Below, piece after piece: positions 30,896-42,639 of a DNA stretch of 64,000 bases (position 1 is its first letter; each line of letters opens with the position of its first letter). The position numbers were made by a program, and so were the translations under genes. The DNA comes from Hydractinia symbiolongicarpus (Eukaryota > Cnidaria > Hydrozoa > Anthoathecata > Hydractiniidae). The stretch is taken from contig NC_079888.1 in the NCBI RefSeq assembly GCF_029227915.1, forward strand, positions 12,877,001-12,941,000, read 5' to 3'. A model generated the notes under the pieces. It was not told the DNA's origin. It did not search any database and saw nothing but the letters and a program-made list of their open reading frames with translations.

Positions 30896-31664
30896 TCAAT
30901 ACTCCACAGAATTCTTCCTGCAGTCTTTGCAGCAAGCCCTCTGTTTTTCATGTTCGCAGATTCGACTACCCTTGCAATCTTTGCACTGGGATCTTATCCT
31001 TAGATGTTTGCAAATCTGACTGCCCTTACAGTCTATGCAGCAAGCCCTCTGTCTCTCATGGGGGCATCTGTTCCGTTCCTTTGACGCCTTCTTTTTATCC
31101 AGGCATTTGATGCATATCTTTGTAGTTTGACCATTTTTCACCACCCTGAATGCATCTGGCAAAAGACTCTTTACAATTTGGGCAGCTTCTGGTTCCCTCC
31201 AAGTGTTTGCTCTTCTTGCATTCCTTACAGCAATACCTCAATTTCTCATGTTCACATATCTGACTGCCCTTGCACTCCTTGCACTGGGCTTTCCTTTTTT
31301 CATGCTGGCAGATTTGACTCCCCTTGCACTCTTTGCACTGGGCCCTCATCCTTAGAGGTTTGCAAATCTGACTGCCTTTACAATCTATGCAGCAAGTCCT
31401 CTGTCTCTCATGGGGACAAATCTGACTGCCCTTACTTTCCTTACAATAAGCCCTCACCCTTTCATGGTGGCATATTTGATTTCTCCCACAGTCTTTACAC
31501 TGCTCCATCCGCCTACCATGAGGGCATTTGTTTTTGGCACGCCGCTGTTTCTTTTTATCCAGGCATCTGATGCATGCCTTTGTAGCTTGGTCATTTTGCA
31601 ACACCCTAAATGCATCCAAAGCCAACACTTCTTTACAATTTGGGCATCTCTTGCTTTCTTCCGT
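30896..31664 (-). pseudogene. Tandem zinc-ribbon/Cys-His repeat gene, two fused units
   Basis: Unit 1 begins at 31664 with ACG where a relative in element C (42640) has ATG, so its start codon appears lost. It has a zinc ribbon (RCPNCKEVLALDAFR, then ACIRCLDKKK), CPHGRR and five or six Cys-His repeats (KECKGSQICQHEKRKAQC type). Unit 2 starts inside the same frame (RSCPNCKES), shifts frame at about 31150, and repeats the pattern to CCKDCRKNSVEY at 30896. The last four residues SVEY and the following bases equal the end of the capsid gene, showing that the piece was joined to a copy of that end. The HNH domain is absent from this piece. Confidence 0.6.
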
Positions 31665-31668
31665 ATTG

Positions 31669-31701
31669 ATTTGTATTTGTCCTTTGAGGACAAATACAAA
31701 T
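31669..31701. terminator. Hairpin behind the capsid gene of element B
   Basis: Perfect 14-bp arms ATTTGTATTTGTCC / GGACAAATACAAAT with loop TTTGA, 8 nt after the capsid stop codon (minus strand). The equivalent hairpin in element A has an unrelated sequence. Confidence 0.6.
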
Positions 31702-31709
31702 TGTGGTCA

Positions 31710-32932
31710 CTAATATTCCACAGAATGAAACCTACCGTCCAAGACATTCAGCTGCGCATCCTGTAAGAGGTAGACGTAAGCCATGAAATCTCCGGTTCCG
31801 TTGGCTTTCTTTGTGATATGTAGGGTAATCCCATCGGACAGACGTTCTAGAGGTCTTCCACTACCATGTAGGTTATGATCGGGAGACGCTCTAAAGTCGA
31901 TGAAGAGCGCGTACTTTTCGTTAAAGAATTGCCCAATCGTAACGTTAGCAAGAGAGTACAACTCGTTGGGCTCTCCCTCGACAGTGACGCTGATCTTCTC
32001 AATCTTGGGGTTATAGAAGACCTCGTTAACGCCGGCGTAAGCCTTCACTTTTCCAGGGTCTATGAAGAGTAGCAAGATACCCTTAAATGACTTCGAGGGG
32101 GTATCAATCTGTAAATTGTATGAGGTGTCTGCCTTTTTCATAGGGATAACCTTGCTACGGAGTATGCGTTCGTATGGCAGGGCCAATCTCGCATACCTCG
32201 ACATCATAGCGCTCGCGAGACCTTCGTGACTGATCTTGTCAAATTCAAGCCTAATGTTGTTTATCTTATAGGTGGCATCAGCCGCCTTGGCTGCCGTGGA
32301 CCCTGAGGCTGCTGTCCCTGCATCTTTGATGACGTCAGCATGCCCTGCAGAATGTATGGCAAATTGCAATCTATCGTATGAACCTGCCAGGTATAAGGGT
32401 AAATCTCGGGCCAGTTCAAACATCTTGCCTAGTGGTATGCGAAAGGTGTTGCCGTATGCGGCGACGATTGCCTTTTCTTCATCGGTACCTACATGATCAC
32501 TAGCTTTGACCTGCAGGACTCTGATGGTCCCGTCGTTGGGGTTAATGCCTTCGAGGATGAGGTTGCTGTCCCTATCAACTTTTCGGAGCCAGAGGTCCCT
32601 ATAGACCGCCAGGATGCCGTAGTCACTAATATTCTGGATTTCGTTGCCGTTCATGGTAATACGTAGGTTCCTCACCACGCTTTTGCCAATATTGCTGACA
32701 ATGGTACGTTTTGTTTTATTTCCCGTCAGCGCCAGGTCAAATAAGAGTTTGATGGACCCTGGAAAGATGACATCATTCTCAGACATATTAGGCATATCCA
32801 CATACAGATCCTCGTTCTGGTTGATGGTTGAAGGTATATGGCTTATCTGAACCCTTTGTTTTCGGCCCTTGATATTAAAGGGTTGTTTCATCTCTCTGCA
32901 TATGGGTCTAGCGTCGTTCCAAATGCACTCAT
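31710..32932 (-). pseudogene. MCP: Polinton major capsid protein, element B, one early frameshift
   Basis: The likely start is the ATG at 32932 behind TATATAATAAAT (MSAFGTTLDPYAER, then a one-base shift to MKQPFNIKGRKQRVQISHIP). From there about 390 codons are open to GRFHSVEY and TAG at 31710. Recognisable stretches include NDVIFPGSIKLLFDLALTG, DHNLHGSGRPLERLSDGI and YVYLLQDAQLNVLDGRFHS. This is the double-jelly-roll capsid protein family of Polintons. It is longer and better preserved than the copy in element A. Upstream codons to 32996 in the present frame are not thought to be used. Confidence 0.8.
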
Positions 32933-32963
32933 ATTTATTATATAAGGAAATTTTAAATAAAAG
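32933..32963. promoter_or_regulatory. 31-bp divergent start region, element B
   Basis: Contains TATAATAAAT towards the capsid gene and TTTTAAATAAAAG towards the coiled-coil gene. It matches the 29-bp region 13265-13293 in arrangement but not in sequence. Confidence 0.55.
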
Positions 32964-33075
32964 AATGCCAACCAATCCAGTATTTGTACCTGACATTGAT
33001 ATTGATGATGACGAAGAGGATGGAGGCCATCCGGATAAACCTGATGATACAGAGATAGGAAAATGTATGTTCTAG
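32964..33075 (+). pseudogene. Start of the long coiled-coil gene, truncated
   Basis: MPTNPVFVPDIDIDDDEEDG corresponds to MPINPGYEDDFTPEEVIPDE at 13294. After about 25 codons the match ends at GATACAGAGA, where sequence like the left end of element B begins. Confidence 0.55.
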
Positions 33076-33180
33076 CACAGGCGCACACGCACGCCCACAA
33101 GACGTCACGGCAATCCATAGGAACCCCCAGCAAAGTCAAACACAACAAATCCATCACCATCCGGTACCATGCCATGCTTA
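33051..33180 (+). repeat. Copy of the element B left-end sequence, direct orientation
   Basis: GATACAGAGA, AAAATGTATGTTCTA, a CGC-rich stretch and GACGTCAC-GCAA-TCCA follow in the same order and direction as at 20776-20860, at roughly 70 percent identity by eye. A terminal inverted repeat would be expected in the opposite direction. Confidence 0.5.
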
Positions 33181-33230
33181 GCCATATTAATCACCGCATC
33201 CATCCAACACCTATCCCATATTAATCTACA

Positions 33231-35677
33231 CTAGCTGTTTCCCGTGAAAGAATCCACTGTATTCCATTTAATTTATGTAGCAGATATGTGTCCATCAAAA
33301 AACAAACAATACAGCAGTGCGCATCTTACATCTGCATTATTATATAAATGACCAAAAAAATTAAAGGTTTTCAACAACTGCAGTATTTATGTGACATTTA
33401 AAATCTAAATCTACTAAAATTACTTGCTCTGACCATCTGACAAATGCGAAAATTATTCGGAAAGAAGTTTCCAAAAGCATTTCAACATACATCTCACCCA
33501 TAAAATTTAAATCACTCAAAACGCCACATATATACAAAAAAGCTGATCAATGTCAAACACAAATCTCTCTCATTGTATATGTTAAAATCAGTTAGTTTAT
33601 TGCAAACCCTGCCAAAGGTTGACACACAATGCGAAAAATAAACAATAAATTGTGCCTCTGACAGAATTTTTTATCTAAGGTGTAAAAAAAGGGATTTGCA
33701 AGGACAAATTATAATGCAATAAAACATTATTTGATATATTGCATACAGTCCTTCCTCACCAAACTTTAGACAAAATGCCAACAAAATAACGGTGTTTAAA
33801 TCTAAAATTAATAAAGTCCTTTTAGCAATTTGCATGCTGTTTTACCATCAATAAAGTAAACAAAATTTCAAATCTCACATAGTATTCTGTCACAAATTTT
33901 CATAAAATATATATATAATTCATAATGAGTCATGTTAAACAACAGCAATCAATCTGTATATAAGTTCATTTTATGTCAATTTTTGCACCAATTTTGCAAC
34001 ACAAAATACAAATTCTAAATAATACTAAAATCTCTTATTTTGGTCCTTCGCATACCGACGGTCTCCCACAAAAGTTTAATTAAAATGTAAAAAATGAGAG
34101 GTAACGACAAAATCAAAGTTTGCAAAATTTAACTATTTCAGTACATATATCTACTGCATATGCCCTCTAAAACAATATTTTAATCCAAAATGCCAAAGAA
34201 AAACAGTTTGCAACAAAAATCAGTTATTTCGATAATATTACATACACTCTTTCCTCACAAAAGCTTCACAAACTGTAAAAAAAAGAATGGTTGTAGGGAG
34301 TGCTTCTGATTCAACAAAAAAAGTTTTTTTGACATATTGCATCTAGCCCTTACCCATTAAATCTTACACAAAATTTCCAAAACTATATACGATTTAGAAC
34401 ACATCAAATTTAAATCGAGAAGGATCAGTCATTTCGATATATTGCACGGAGTCCTCCCCAGTAAGAATTTATACAAAATATAGAAAAACAAAGCTTGCAA
34501 GGTGTAAAATTGAATTCTTCTTCTGTGTATATATATATGGTCCTTCCCCGCAAAATTAACATAAAATGTCAAAAAGGTTCAGATATAACATCTAACACAA
34601 CAAAAATCAGTTCTATCAGTAATGTCATGCCATTGTCTTCCACCAAATGTTCCCCTTAAAGTTTCACAGACACAGCCTGTAAATTAAAAACAACTAAGAT
34701 CAGGTATTTTGGTCTATTTCATACCATTCTGTTCCAAATAACTTATAAAATGTAAAAATTGAGTGGTAAAACAGAAATGTCAAAAAGAAGAAAAAAATAG
34801 CTTACAAAGAGTATAAAATTGAAATCAACAAAGTAGCTCTTTTGGTGTATTAAATATAAGCCATACGCACAAAAGTTTACACTAAATGTAAGAAAATGGT
34901 TGTGTTTAGTAATTTTAAATTAAGAAAAGTCAGTTCTTTTAGCATGCTGATTAAGGTTTTTGCCCACAATTTGAAACAAATTAAATTTACATTTTAAAAA
35001 TAAGTAATTTCTGAACTTTATTTTCAGAATATTTGGAGGAAAAGAACTTCGCAAACCAAAAAAAAACCAGGAAAATGTTTAAAATTTTCAGGGTTAATAA
35101 CGTTTGATGTGTTTTGTACATATATATATATATTCCTAGCTAGCTAGCTAGTTGTTGGTGGTGGTTGGCTTTTTATGATGCTAGCTATAAAACATGTCTG
35201 GCAACAATAATATAATCAAAACTGAAAATAAAACATGAAAAAACCTTACAGAACCTTGCTATGATTAATTTATAAAACCATGCTCTTCTTCAAATGTTTT
35301 TTTAAAGATTTATTTTGAATGAAAGAGTAGAGAATACTCAAAAAGAACAGCCATCTTTTTCGTAAACACAATTTCCGTTTTATGCTAGGAACTTTATTTA
35401 ACAGTCCGTATGCTTTGTGAATATCTAATACCGTTTCATATGTAGCGATACCTATATATATATATGCTAACATAGAGTTTTTTGGCATAAGGGTATATAT
35501 ATTTATATCGTTATTAGCAGCGGGTTATATATTTACACCTTATGTGCGATTTCTATAAAGTACATCCCTAATCTTTTAGTTAAATTTTAGCGTACAGCCA
35601 CGTTATAAGAAAGTGACCCGTGATTTCTGTGTCGTGGACTCACAGTTTTACTCACGCAAGGGAATTAATATATAAGA
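33231..35677. repeat. Satellite-like unit, copy 1 (2.4 kb)
   Basis: Begins CTAGCTGTTTCCCGTGAAAG and ends AATTAATATATAAGA. Highly similar to copy 2, with a few deletions. Inside, a degenerate monomer of about 100 bp recurs (TCAGTTATTTCG, ATATTGCATAC, CCTTCCTCAC, TTTACACAAAATG). No coding capacity. Confidence 0.8.
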
Positions 35678-38345
35678 CTAGCTGTTTCCCGTGAAAGAAT
35701 CCACTGTATTCCATTTAATTTATGTAGCAGATATGTGTCCATCAAAAAACAAACAATACAGCAGTGCGCATCTTACATCTGCATTATTATATAAATGACC
35801 AAAAAAATTAAAGATTTTCAACCACTGCAGTATATATGTGACATTTAAAATCTAAATCTACTAAAATTACTTGCTCTGACCATCTGACAAATGCGAAAAT
35901 TATTCGGAAAAAAGTTTTTAAAAGCATTTCAACATACATCTCACCCATAAAATTTAAACCACACAAAACGCCACATATATACAAAAAAGCTGATCAATGT
36001 CAAACACAAATCTCTCTCATTGTATATGTTAAAATCAGTTAGTTTATTGCAAACCCTGCCAAAGGTTGACACAAAATGCGAAAAATAAACAATAAATTTT
36101 GCCTAAGTAGAAATTTTTAGCTAAGGTGTTACAAAGGGATTGCAAGGTTAAATTATATTGCAATAAAACGTTTTTTGATATAATGCATATGGTCCTTCCT
36201 CACCAAACTTTAGACAAAATGCCAACAAAAAACGGTGATTAAATCTAAAATTAATAAAGTCCTTTTAGCAATTTGCATGCTGTTTTACCATCAATAAAGC
36301 AAACAAAATTTCAAATCTCACATAGTATTCTGTCACAAATTTTCATAAAATATATATATAAGTCATAATGAGTCATGTTAAACAACAGCAATCAATCTGT
36401 ATATAAGTTCATTTTATGTCAATTTTTGCACCAATTTTGCAACACAAAATACAAATTCTAAATAATACTAAAATCTCTTATTTTGGTCCTTCGCATACCG
36501 ACGGTCTCCCACAAAAGTTTAATCAAAATGTAAAAAATGAGAGGTAACGACAAAATCAAAGTTTGCAAAATTCAATTATTTCGGTACATATATCTACTGC
36601 ATATGCCCTCTAAAACAATATTTTAATCCAAAATGCCTAAGAAAGACAGTTTGCAACAAAAATCAGTTATTTCGATAATATTGCATACACTCTTTCCTCA
36701 CAAAAGCTTCACAAACTGTAAAAAAAAGAATGGTTGTAGGAAGTGCTTCTGATTCAACAAAAAAAGTTTTTTTGACATATTGCATCTAGCCCTTACCCAT
36801 TAAATCTTACACAAAATTTCCAAAACTATATACGATTTAGAACACATCAAATTTAAATCGAGAAGGATCAGTCATTTCGATATATTGCACGGAGTCCTTC
36901 CCAGTAAGAATTTATACAAAATATAAAAAAACAAAGCTTGCAAGGTGTAAAATTGAATTCTTCTTCTGTATATATATATATGGTCCTTCCTCGCAAAATT
37001 AACATAAAATGTCAAAAAGGTTCAGATATAACATCTATAACGCAACAAAAATCAGTTCTATCAGTATATGTCATGTCATTGTCTTCCACCAAATGTTCCC
37101 CTTAAAGTTTCACAGACACAGCCTGTAAATTAAAAACAACTAAGATCAGGCATTTTGGTCTATTTCATACCATTCTGTTCCAAATAACTTATAAAATGTA
37201 AAAATTGAGTGGTAAAACAGAAATTTGCAAAATTCCATTTTTTTATATGCATGTATATTATATGCCTTCTACAGCAATAAGTTAATTCAAAATGTCAAAA
37301 AGAAGAAAAAAATAGCTTACAAAGAGTATAAAATTGAAATCAACAAAGTAGCTCTTTTGGTGTATTAAATATAAGCCATACGCACAAAAGTTTACACTAA
37401 ATGTAAGAAAATGGTTGTGTTTAGTAATTCTAAATTAAGAAAAGTCAGTTCTTTTAGCATGCTGATTAAGGTTTTTGCCCACAAATTCTTACATGAAAAT
37501 GTCAAAACCACAATTTGAAACAAATTAAATTTACATTTTAAAAATAAGTAATTTCTGAACTTTATTTTCAGAATATTTGGAGGAAAAGAACTTCGCAAAC
37601 CAAAAAAAAACAGGAAAATGTTTAAAATCTTCAGGGTTAATAACGTTTGATGGGTTTTGTGGGAATATATATACTGGGAATCTTTAGTTTAAAGCTAGCA
37701 TTAGCTAGCTACAGCAGCTAATAGCTAGTCACTTAAATATAAACTGGAGACTTAGCTAGGTATAAAGAACATGGCTACATATATATATATATATATATAT
37801 ATTTCTAGCTAGCTAGCTAGTTGTTGGTGGTGGTTGGCTTTTTATGATGCTAGCTATAAAACATGTCTGGCAACAATAATATAATCAAAACTGAAAATAA
37901 AACATGAAAAAACCTTACAGAACATTGCTATGATTAATTTATAAAACCATGCTCTTCTTCAAATGTTTTTTTAAAGATTTATTTTGAATGAAAGAGTAGA
38001 GAATACTCAAAAAGAACAGCCATCTTTTTCGTAAACACAACTTCCGTTTTATGCTGGGAACTTCATTTAACAGTCCGTATGCTTTGTGAATATCTAATAC
38101 CGTTTCATATGTAGCGATACCTATATATATATGCTAACATAGAGTTTTTTGGCATAAGGGTATATATATTTATATCGTTATTAGCAGCGGGTTATATATT
38201 TACAGCTTATGTGCGATTTCTATGAAGTACATCCCTAATCTTTTTAGTTAAATTTTAGCGTACAACCACGTCATAAGAAAGTGACCCGTGATTTCCGTGT
38301 CGTGGACTCACAGTTTTACTCACGCAAGGGAATTAATATATAAGA
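35678..38345. repeat. Satellite-like unit, copy 2 (2.7 kb)
   Basis: Head-to-tail with copy 1. It keeps segments missing from copy 1 (about 37223-37297, 37487-37512 and 37660-37780, the last with an (AT)n run). It ends directly at the left end of element C. Confidence 0.8.
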
Positions 38346-38533
38346 TAAGACCTAGTATTCACCATAATGACGTCATCAAGATTCTAACACAATTCCCTAA
38401 TAATCAACGCACATACAGGGAATTTCCCTATCATGCAGCAAATGAGTAAGGGAAATTTCCCTTAAGGGAAATAACTGTGTTAGTTTTTGAGCAAAATAAA
38501 ATCTTCTGACAAACAAAGAATTCTATATAATAA
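38346..38533 (+). promoter_or_regulatory. Left terminal and upstream region of element C
   Basis: TAATGACGTCATCAA, TAATCAACGCACATACAG and CAAATGAGTAAGGGAAATTT (with the 16-bp palindrome AAGGGAAATTTCCCTT) precede TATATAATAAATG. These boxes parallel those of element B. Confidence 0.55.
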
Positions 38534-41500
38534 ATGGAATCACATACGGTCAAACAATTACGTGATATTGCAAAAAGTCGTGGCTTAATAGGGTATTATA
38601 AGCTACGTAAAGCTGAATTGATTAGCTTATTAGAGGAGGTACCACAGAAACCCGTCAGACCTATAACATCAGAGGATATTGACGTCTTCGAGAGACAGGA
38701 GATGGCCAAGGCCCGTCCAGTTATAGGGGGTAAAATCAGGGAATGGCATAACTGGGTATTGCCCCTATCTGAGATGGACGTCTTCGAGAAACAGGAGCAG
38801 TCGAAGAATCGTTCTGTTGTAAGGGATGGAATTAAGGGTTTTTATAATTGGCTGGCTGATTCCATCCCAAAGCCTATAAAAAAGGGGGTCAGGGGTGCAT
38901 ATGCAACCATTAAACGTACAGTAATGGGATTATATGGCAGGGCAACCAACACAAGGCCTACGCTCCATGATGAGGTAGAACAGGAGGCCGAGGAAGATTA
39001 TCTGCATGGACAGCCGGGAAACGACTTCACGCTTCAGGAACATAATCATGCTCACCATAGGACCTTCCGAAGTTTCCGCATTCCCGGTATAGGAGGAGCG
39101 GACGTCGACGGGTATATAGGGATGGTGCGACTAAACGTGAAAGCCCTGGTTGAGAGCATGTAAAAGATATGAGGTCGGCAAAGATCCAGCTTTCACTATG
39201 GATCCATTGGTGGAAGCCAATAGAGGAAACCAAAGACTATGAGGAGGCGAATAAGGCCTTCCATAGCAACATGGCGTCAGTATGCCAGGGTAGCAACGTA
39301 GATGACATGCTGGATACGATGTTTGCCCAAGTTAAAACACATGTGGAAAAACCGGCATTCCCCAAAAGTAGCTTCACGATCGGTCGAATACTACACCTTG
39401 ATGTAGACGTCCATAAATTGAGCCCATAAAGGGGTTCATCATATATACAAGCACCTAAATGGATAGCTTCAAAAAAGGCCATTATTAACCCTAAAAATGA
39501 AGATGAGGAGTGCTTAAAGTGGGGTATCATCGCTAGCCTACATCATGAGGAGATAGGGAAAAATCCAAATAGAATTTCCCAGATGAAACCCTATGTAGAC
39601 CTATACAATTGGGAGGGTATAGAGTTTCCAACAAGTATCAAGGATATATCAAAGTTCGAGGATAATAACAAGGAGATTGCGGTGAACGTCCTGTATATAG
39701 ATGGAAAGAGGATCAATATCCTACGTCGATCAACGCATAACGGGCGTGGCAAGCAGGTGAATCTACTCCTCCTTACAGATGATGCCTATCGAGGCTTCTG
39801 GGTATTTAGACCTCAAAAAATACCGCAAAAATGCACTTCTGCCTAAACTGTCTACAGGCTTTTCCGACAATTGAATCGAGGGATAAGCATTACAGGCACT
39901 GCATCGATCACGAGGCTGTTAATATTACAATGCCAACAGAGGCCGAAAAATGGCTATATTATAGGGATGGCCAGAAACAATTCAAGGTACCATTTGCCAT
40001 CTATGCCGACTTTGAAAGTTAATTAATACCAATGGAAGAGGATGCCAGAGAGACCAAGACCAAGAAGTTAAGCAGGCACGTACCATCCCGATGGTGTGCG
40101 TGTACCTATAGCACATTTGCCTATGGGGATGTGCCGGACCCTTTAACTGTATACAGAGGCGAGAAATGCGTCACCCGGTTTGTTAACCATCTGGAGGACG
40201 AGGTGAAACGTCTCTATAATACCTACCCGCAGAAGGACATGAAACCCCTAACGGAGATCCTAAAAAGAGAACATGACGAGGCATCGAAATGTCATATCTG
40301 CATGAAGCGCTTCGATGACGGCAAGAATAACTATAAGGTCAGGGACCATTGCCACTATACAGGGCTGTACAGGGGTGCCGCGCATAACAGCTGTAATTTG
40401 AAGTATAAGATTCCAAGCCATATTCCCATCATATTCCACAATCTCTCGGGATACGACGCACACCTGTTTATCCGAGAACTGGGTGAGAAGTACAACATGC
40501 AGGAAATCGGTTGCATAGCCGAAAAAACCGAAAAGTACATCTCTTTCAACATCAAAATTAAGGTACCCCTTGGAGGTATGGGGTATGGTGACGGTGAGAA
40601 GTACAAAAAGATTGAGATTAGGTTTATCGATAGCTGTCGATTTATGGCACCCTCAAAGGATAAATTGGCAAGCAATCTCATTGGTATAAATACTGCCGGT
40701 ATGAAATGTAAGCAGTGTGTGCAGATAACTGTCTTGAATTCCGGAGCATAGACGCCGAATACATGGCAAGCTTTTGGCGTAAAAATTGCAATTCGAATAC
40801 CACTAAGCAAGTTAACCGGGATCAGGTGAAGACGAATGTGCCATCCATTGCCAAATTTATCGACAAAGATGATGTCTTCAGGCTGATTCTGAGAGAGGGC
40901 AAGTACCCCTATGAATATATGGACAATTGGCAAAAATTTGAAGAGTTGGAGCTACCCCCCAAGAAGGCCTTCTACAGTAAACTTAATATGAAGGGGATAA
41001 GCGACAATGACTATGCATACGCAAAAGAGGTATGGGATGTCATTACCCCGGGGGGTGATAACGTCACTATGGGGATCATCATGACATATATTTGACCATA
41101 GACGTTCTGCTATTAGCCGACGTCTTCGAGACGTTTCGAGGCGTCTCCTTGGACAAATACAGCCTTGACCCTGCACACTTCTACAGCGCACTTGGCTTGG
41201 CATGGAATGCACTCACTGAAATTTACGAGCATAAGGTTAGAGGTTCTCACAGATCCCGATATGCTCCTCATGTTCGAAAAAGGTATTTGTGGAGGTATAG
41301 TCCAAGCCGTACATCGTTATGCCAAAGCAAATAATAAGTATATGGGAGATCAGTATATCCCCAATGAGGAGTCCTCCTATCTCCACTATCTGGATGCAAA
41401 CAATCTATATGGATGTGCAATGCGCCAAGACTCGCCAACGGATGGCTTTAAACGTGGTGTGGTATTAAACTTCGAGGCATTCACAGAAAGGCGGATTGGT

Positions 41501-42569
41501 AAGCTCGTTGATGGGAACAAGCATGGGTACATTTTAGAGGTCGATATCGGGTACCCGAAGGCACTTCACGATAAACATAATGAGCTACCGTTCCTACCCG
41601 AACGTAAGATGATCCACAAGGTCGAGAAGTTGGTCCCGAATCTGAGTGATAAACGTCGATGTGTGGTGCATATCAGAGCCCTTCATGAGGCTATAAAACC
41701 TGGTCTTGAGCTCAAGAAGGTGCATAGGGTGATTCGGTTTAACCAGAAGGCATGGTTGAAAGTGTACATTGATCACAACACGAGGTTGAGAACAAACGCG
41801 AAGAACAAGTTCGAAAAGGACTTTTACAAGCTCATGAATTTAAGTGTATTTGGAAAGACGATGGAGAACATTAGGAACCACCGCAACATCCAACTGGTCA
41901 CCAATGAGGAGAAGTACACGAAACTTGTGATGAAACCGAATTTCAAGGATGTAAATCGGTTTAGCAAGCACCTCCTAGGTGTTGAAATGGGCAAGACCGA
42001 GGTCAAGATGAATAAGCCGGTGTATGTAGGCCAGGCCATCCTGGAAATGTCAAAATTGGTGTATGAATTCCATTATGGCTACATGCAGCCAAAATATGGT
42101 AGCAAGCTACAGCTCTGTTATATGGACACAGGACGTCGAAAAAAGATTCGATACAAGTGCCTATAATCCCAATGATGGGAGACCTCTTCCTATAGGAAAA
42201 AACAAGAAGGTGGTGGGCTTGATGAAAGATGAGCTGGGTGGGAAGGTCACGAAAGAGTTCATTACGTTGAGGGCCAAGGCATACGCATATAAAAGCCTTA
42301 CCAAGAAAGGCGGTGATCGAAAAGCGAAAGGCGTCAGGAGGTGTGTCACCAAGAAGTCGATAACCTTCGATGACTATCAACGATGTCTGGAGGAGGGCGT
42401 TGACATATACAAAAGCCAGATCTTAATCCAAAACAAGGTCCATAAGATATATAACCAAGAAGTATTGAAGTTGGCACTAAACCGGGCAGACGATAAACGT
42501 ATCGTACAATTGGACCAGATTACAACGCTTGCAAGAGGCCATTACCGTCTAACGTCTACGGGGGAATAA
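38534..42569 (+). pseudogene. polB: Family B DNA polymerase with SAP motif and embedded endonuclease-VII-like domain (element C)
   Basis: The start is intact: MESHTVKQLRDIAKSRGLIG with AELISLLEE forms a SAP/Rho-N-like motif. At least seven frameshifts or stops follow. Visible parts are the C2H2 finger (CLQAFPTIESRDKHYRHC, 39838-39900), DFES, CHICMKRFD with RDHCHYTGLYRGAAHNSCN (40288-40400), NLSGYDAHLF, DANNLYGCAM and NLSVFGKTMENIRN. At motif C the sequence reads CYMDT and then breaks off: the rest of the motif and the following residues are deleted and the frame is lost (42120-42135). It ends TAA at 42567. The catalytic site is gone, by an event different from that in element B. Confidence 0.8.
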
Positions 42570-42571
42570 AA

Positions 42572-42581
42572 ATGGAGGTGT
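42572..42581 (+). repeat. Left copy of a 10-bp target-duplication-like repeat
   Basis: ATGGAGGTGT directly behind the polymerase stop. The partner ATGGAAGTGT at 43170-43179 is the real start of membrane protein 1. The HNH-type gene lies between them; element B has no gene at this place. Confidence 0.45.
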
Positions 42582-42604
42582 GGTCTTCCAAAAACTGTTC
42601 AAAG

Positions 42605-42630
42605 TTTTGTAAAGGTAGTACTTTACAAAA
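42605..42630. terminator. Hairpin behind polB of element C
   Basis: TTTTGTAAAG / CTTTACAAAA, perfect 10-bp arms, 6-nt loop, 35 nt behind the polymerase stop and 9 nt before the next ATG. Confidence 0.55.
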
Positions 42631-42639
42631 AAAAACAAT

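Larger units (their letters stand above)
20776..33180. mobile_element. Polinton/Maverick-like element B (decayed, right side truncated)
   Basis: 12 kb with polymerase, three small membrane proteins, ATPase, BRO-N/DUF3627-like gene, integrase, membrane/coiled-coil gene, HNH-type genes, capsid gene and the first codons of the long coiled-coil gene, in Polinton-like order. Everything to the right of the coiled-coil start that element A shows is lost. Nearly all genes carry frameshifts or stops. Confidence 0.8.

Noticed and set aside
31127-31570. Plus-strand Cys/Ser/Pro-rich ORF
   Set aside because: Complement of the Cys-His repeat gene on the minus strand.
32933-32996. N-terminal extension of the capsid ORF to 32996
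   Set aside because: It reads through the divergent start region. The ATG at 32932 with its TATAATAAA box and similarity to the element A start explains the gene better.
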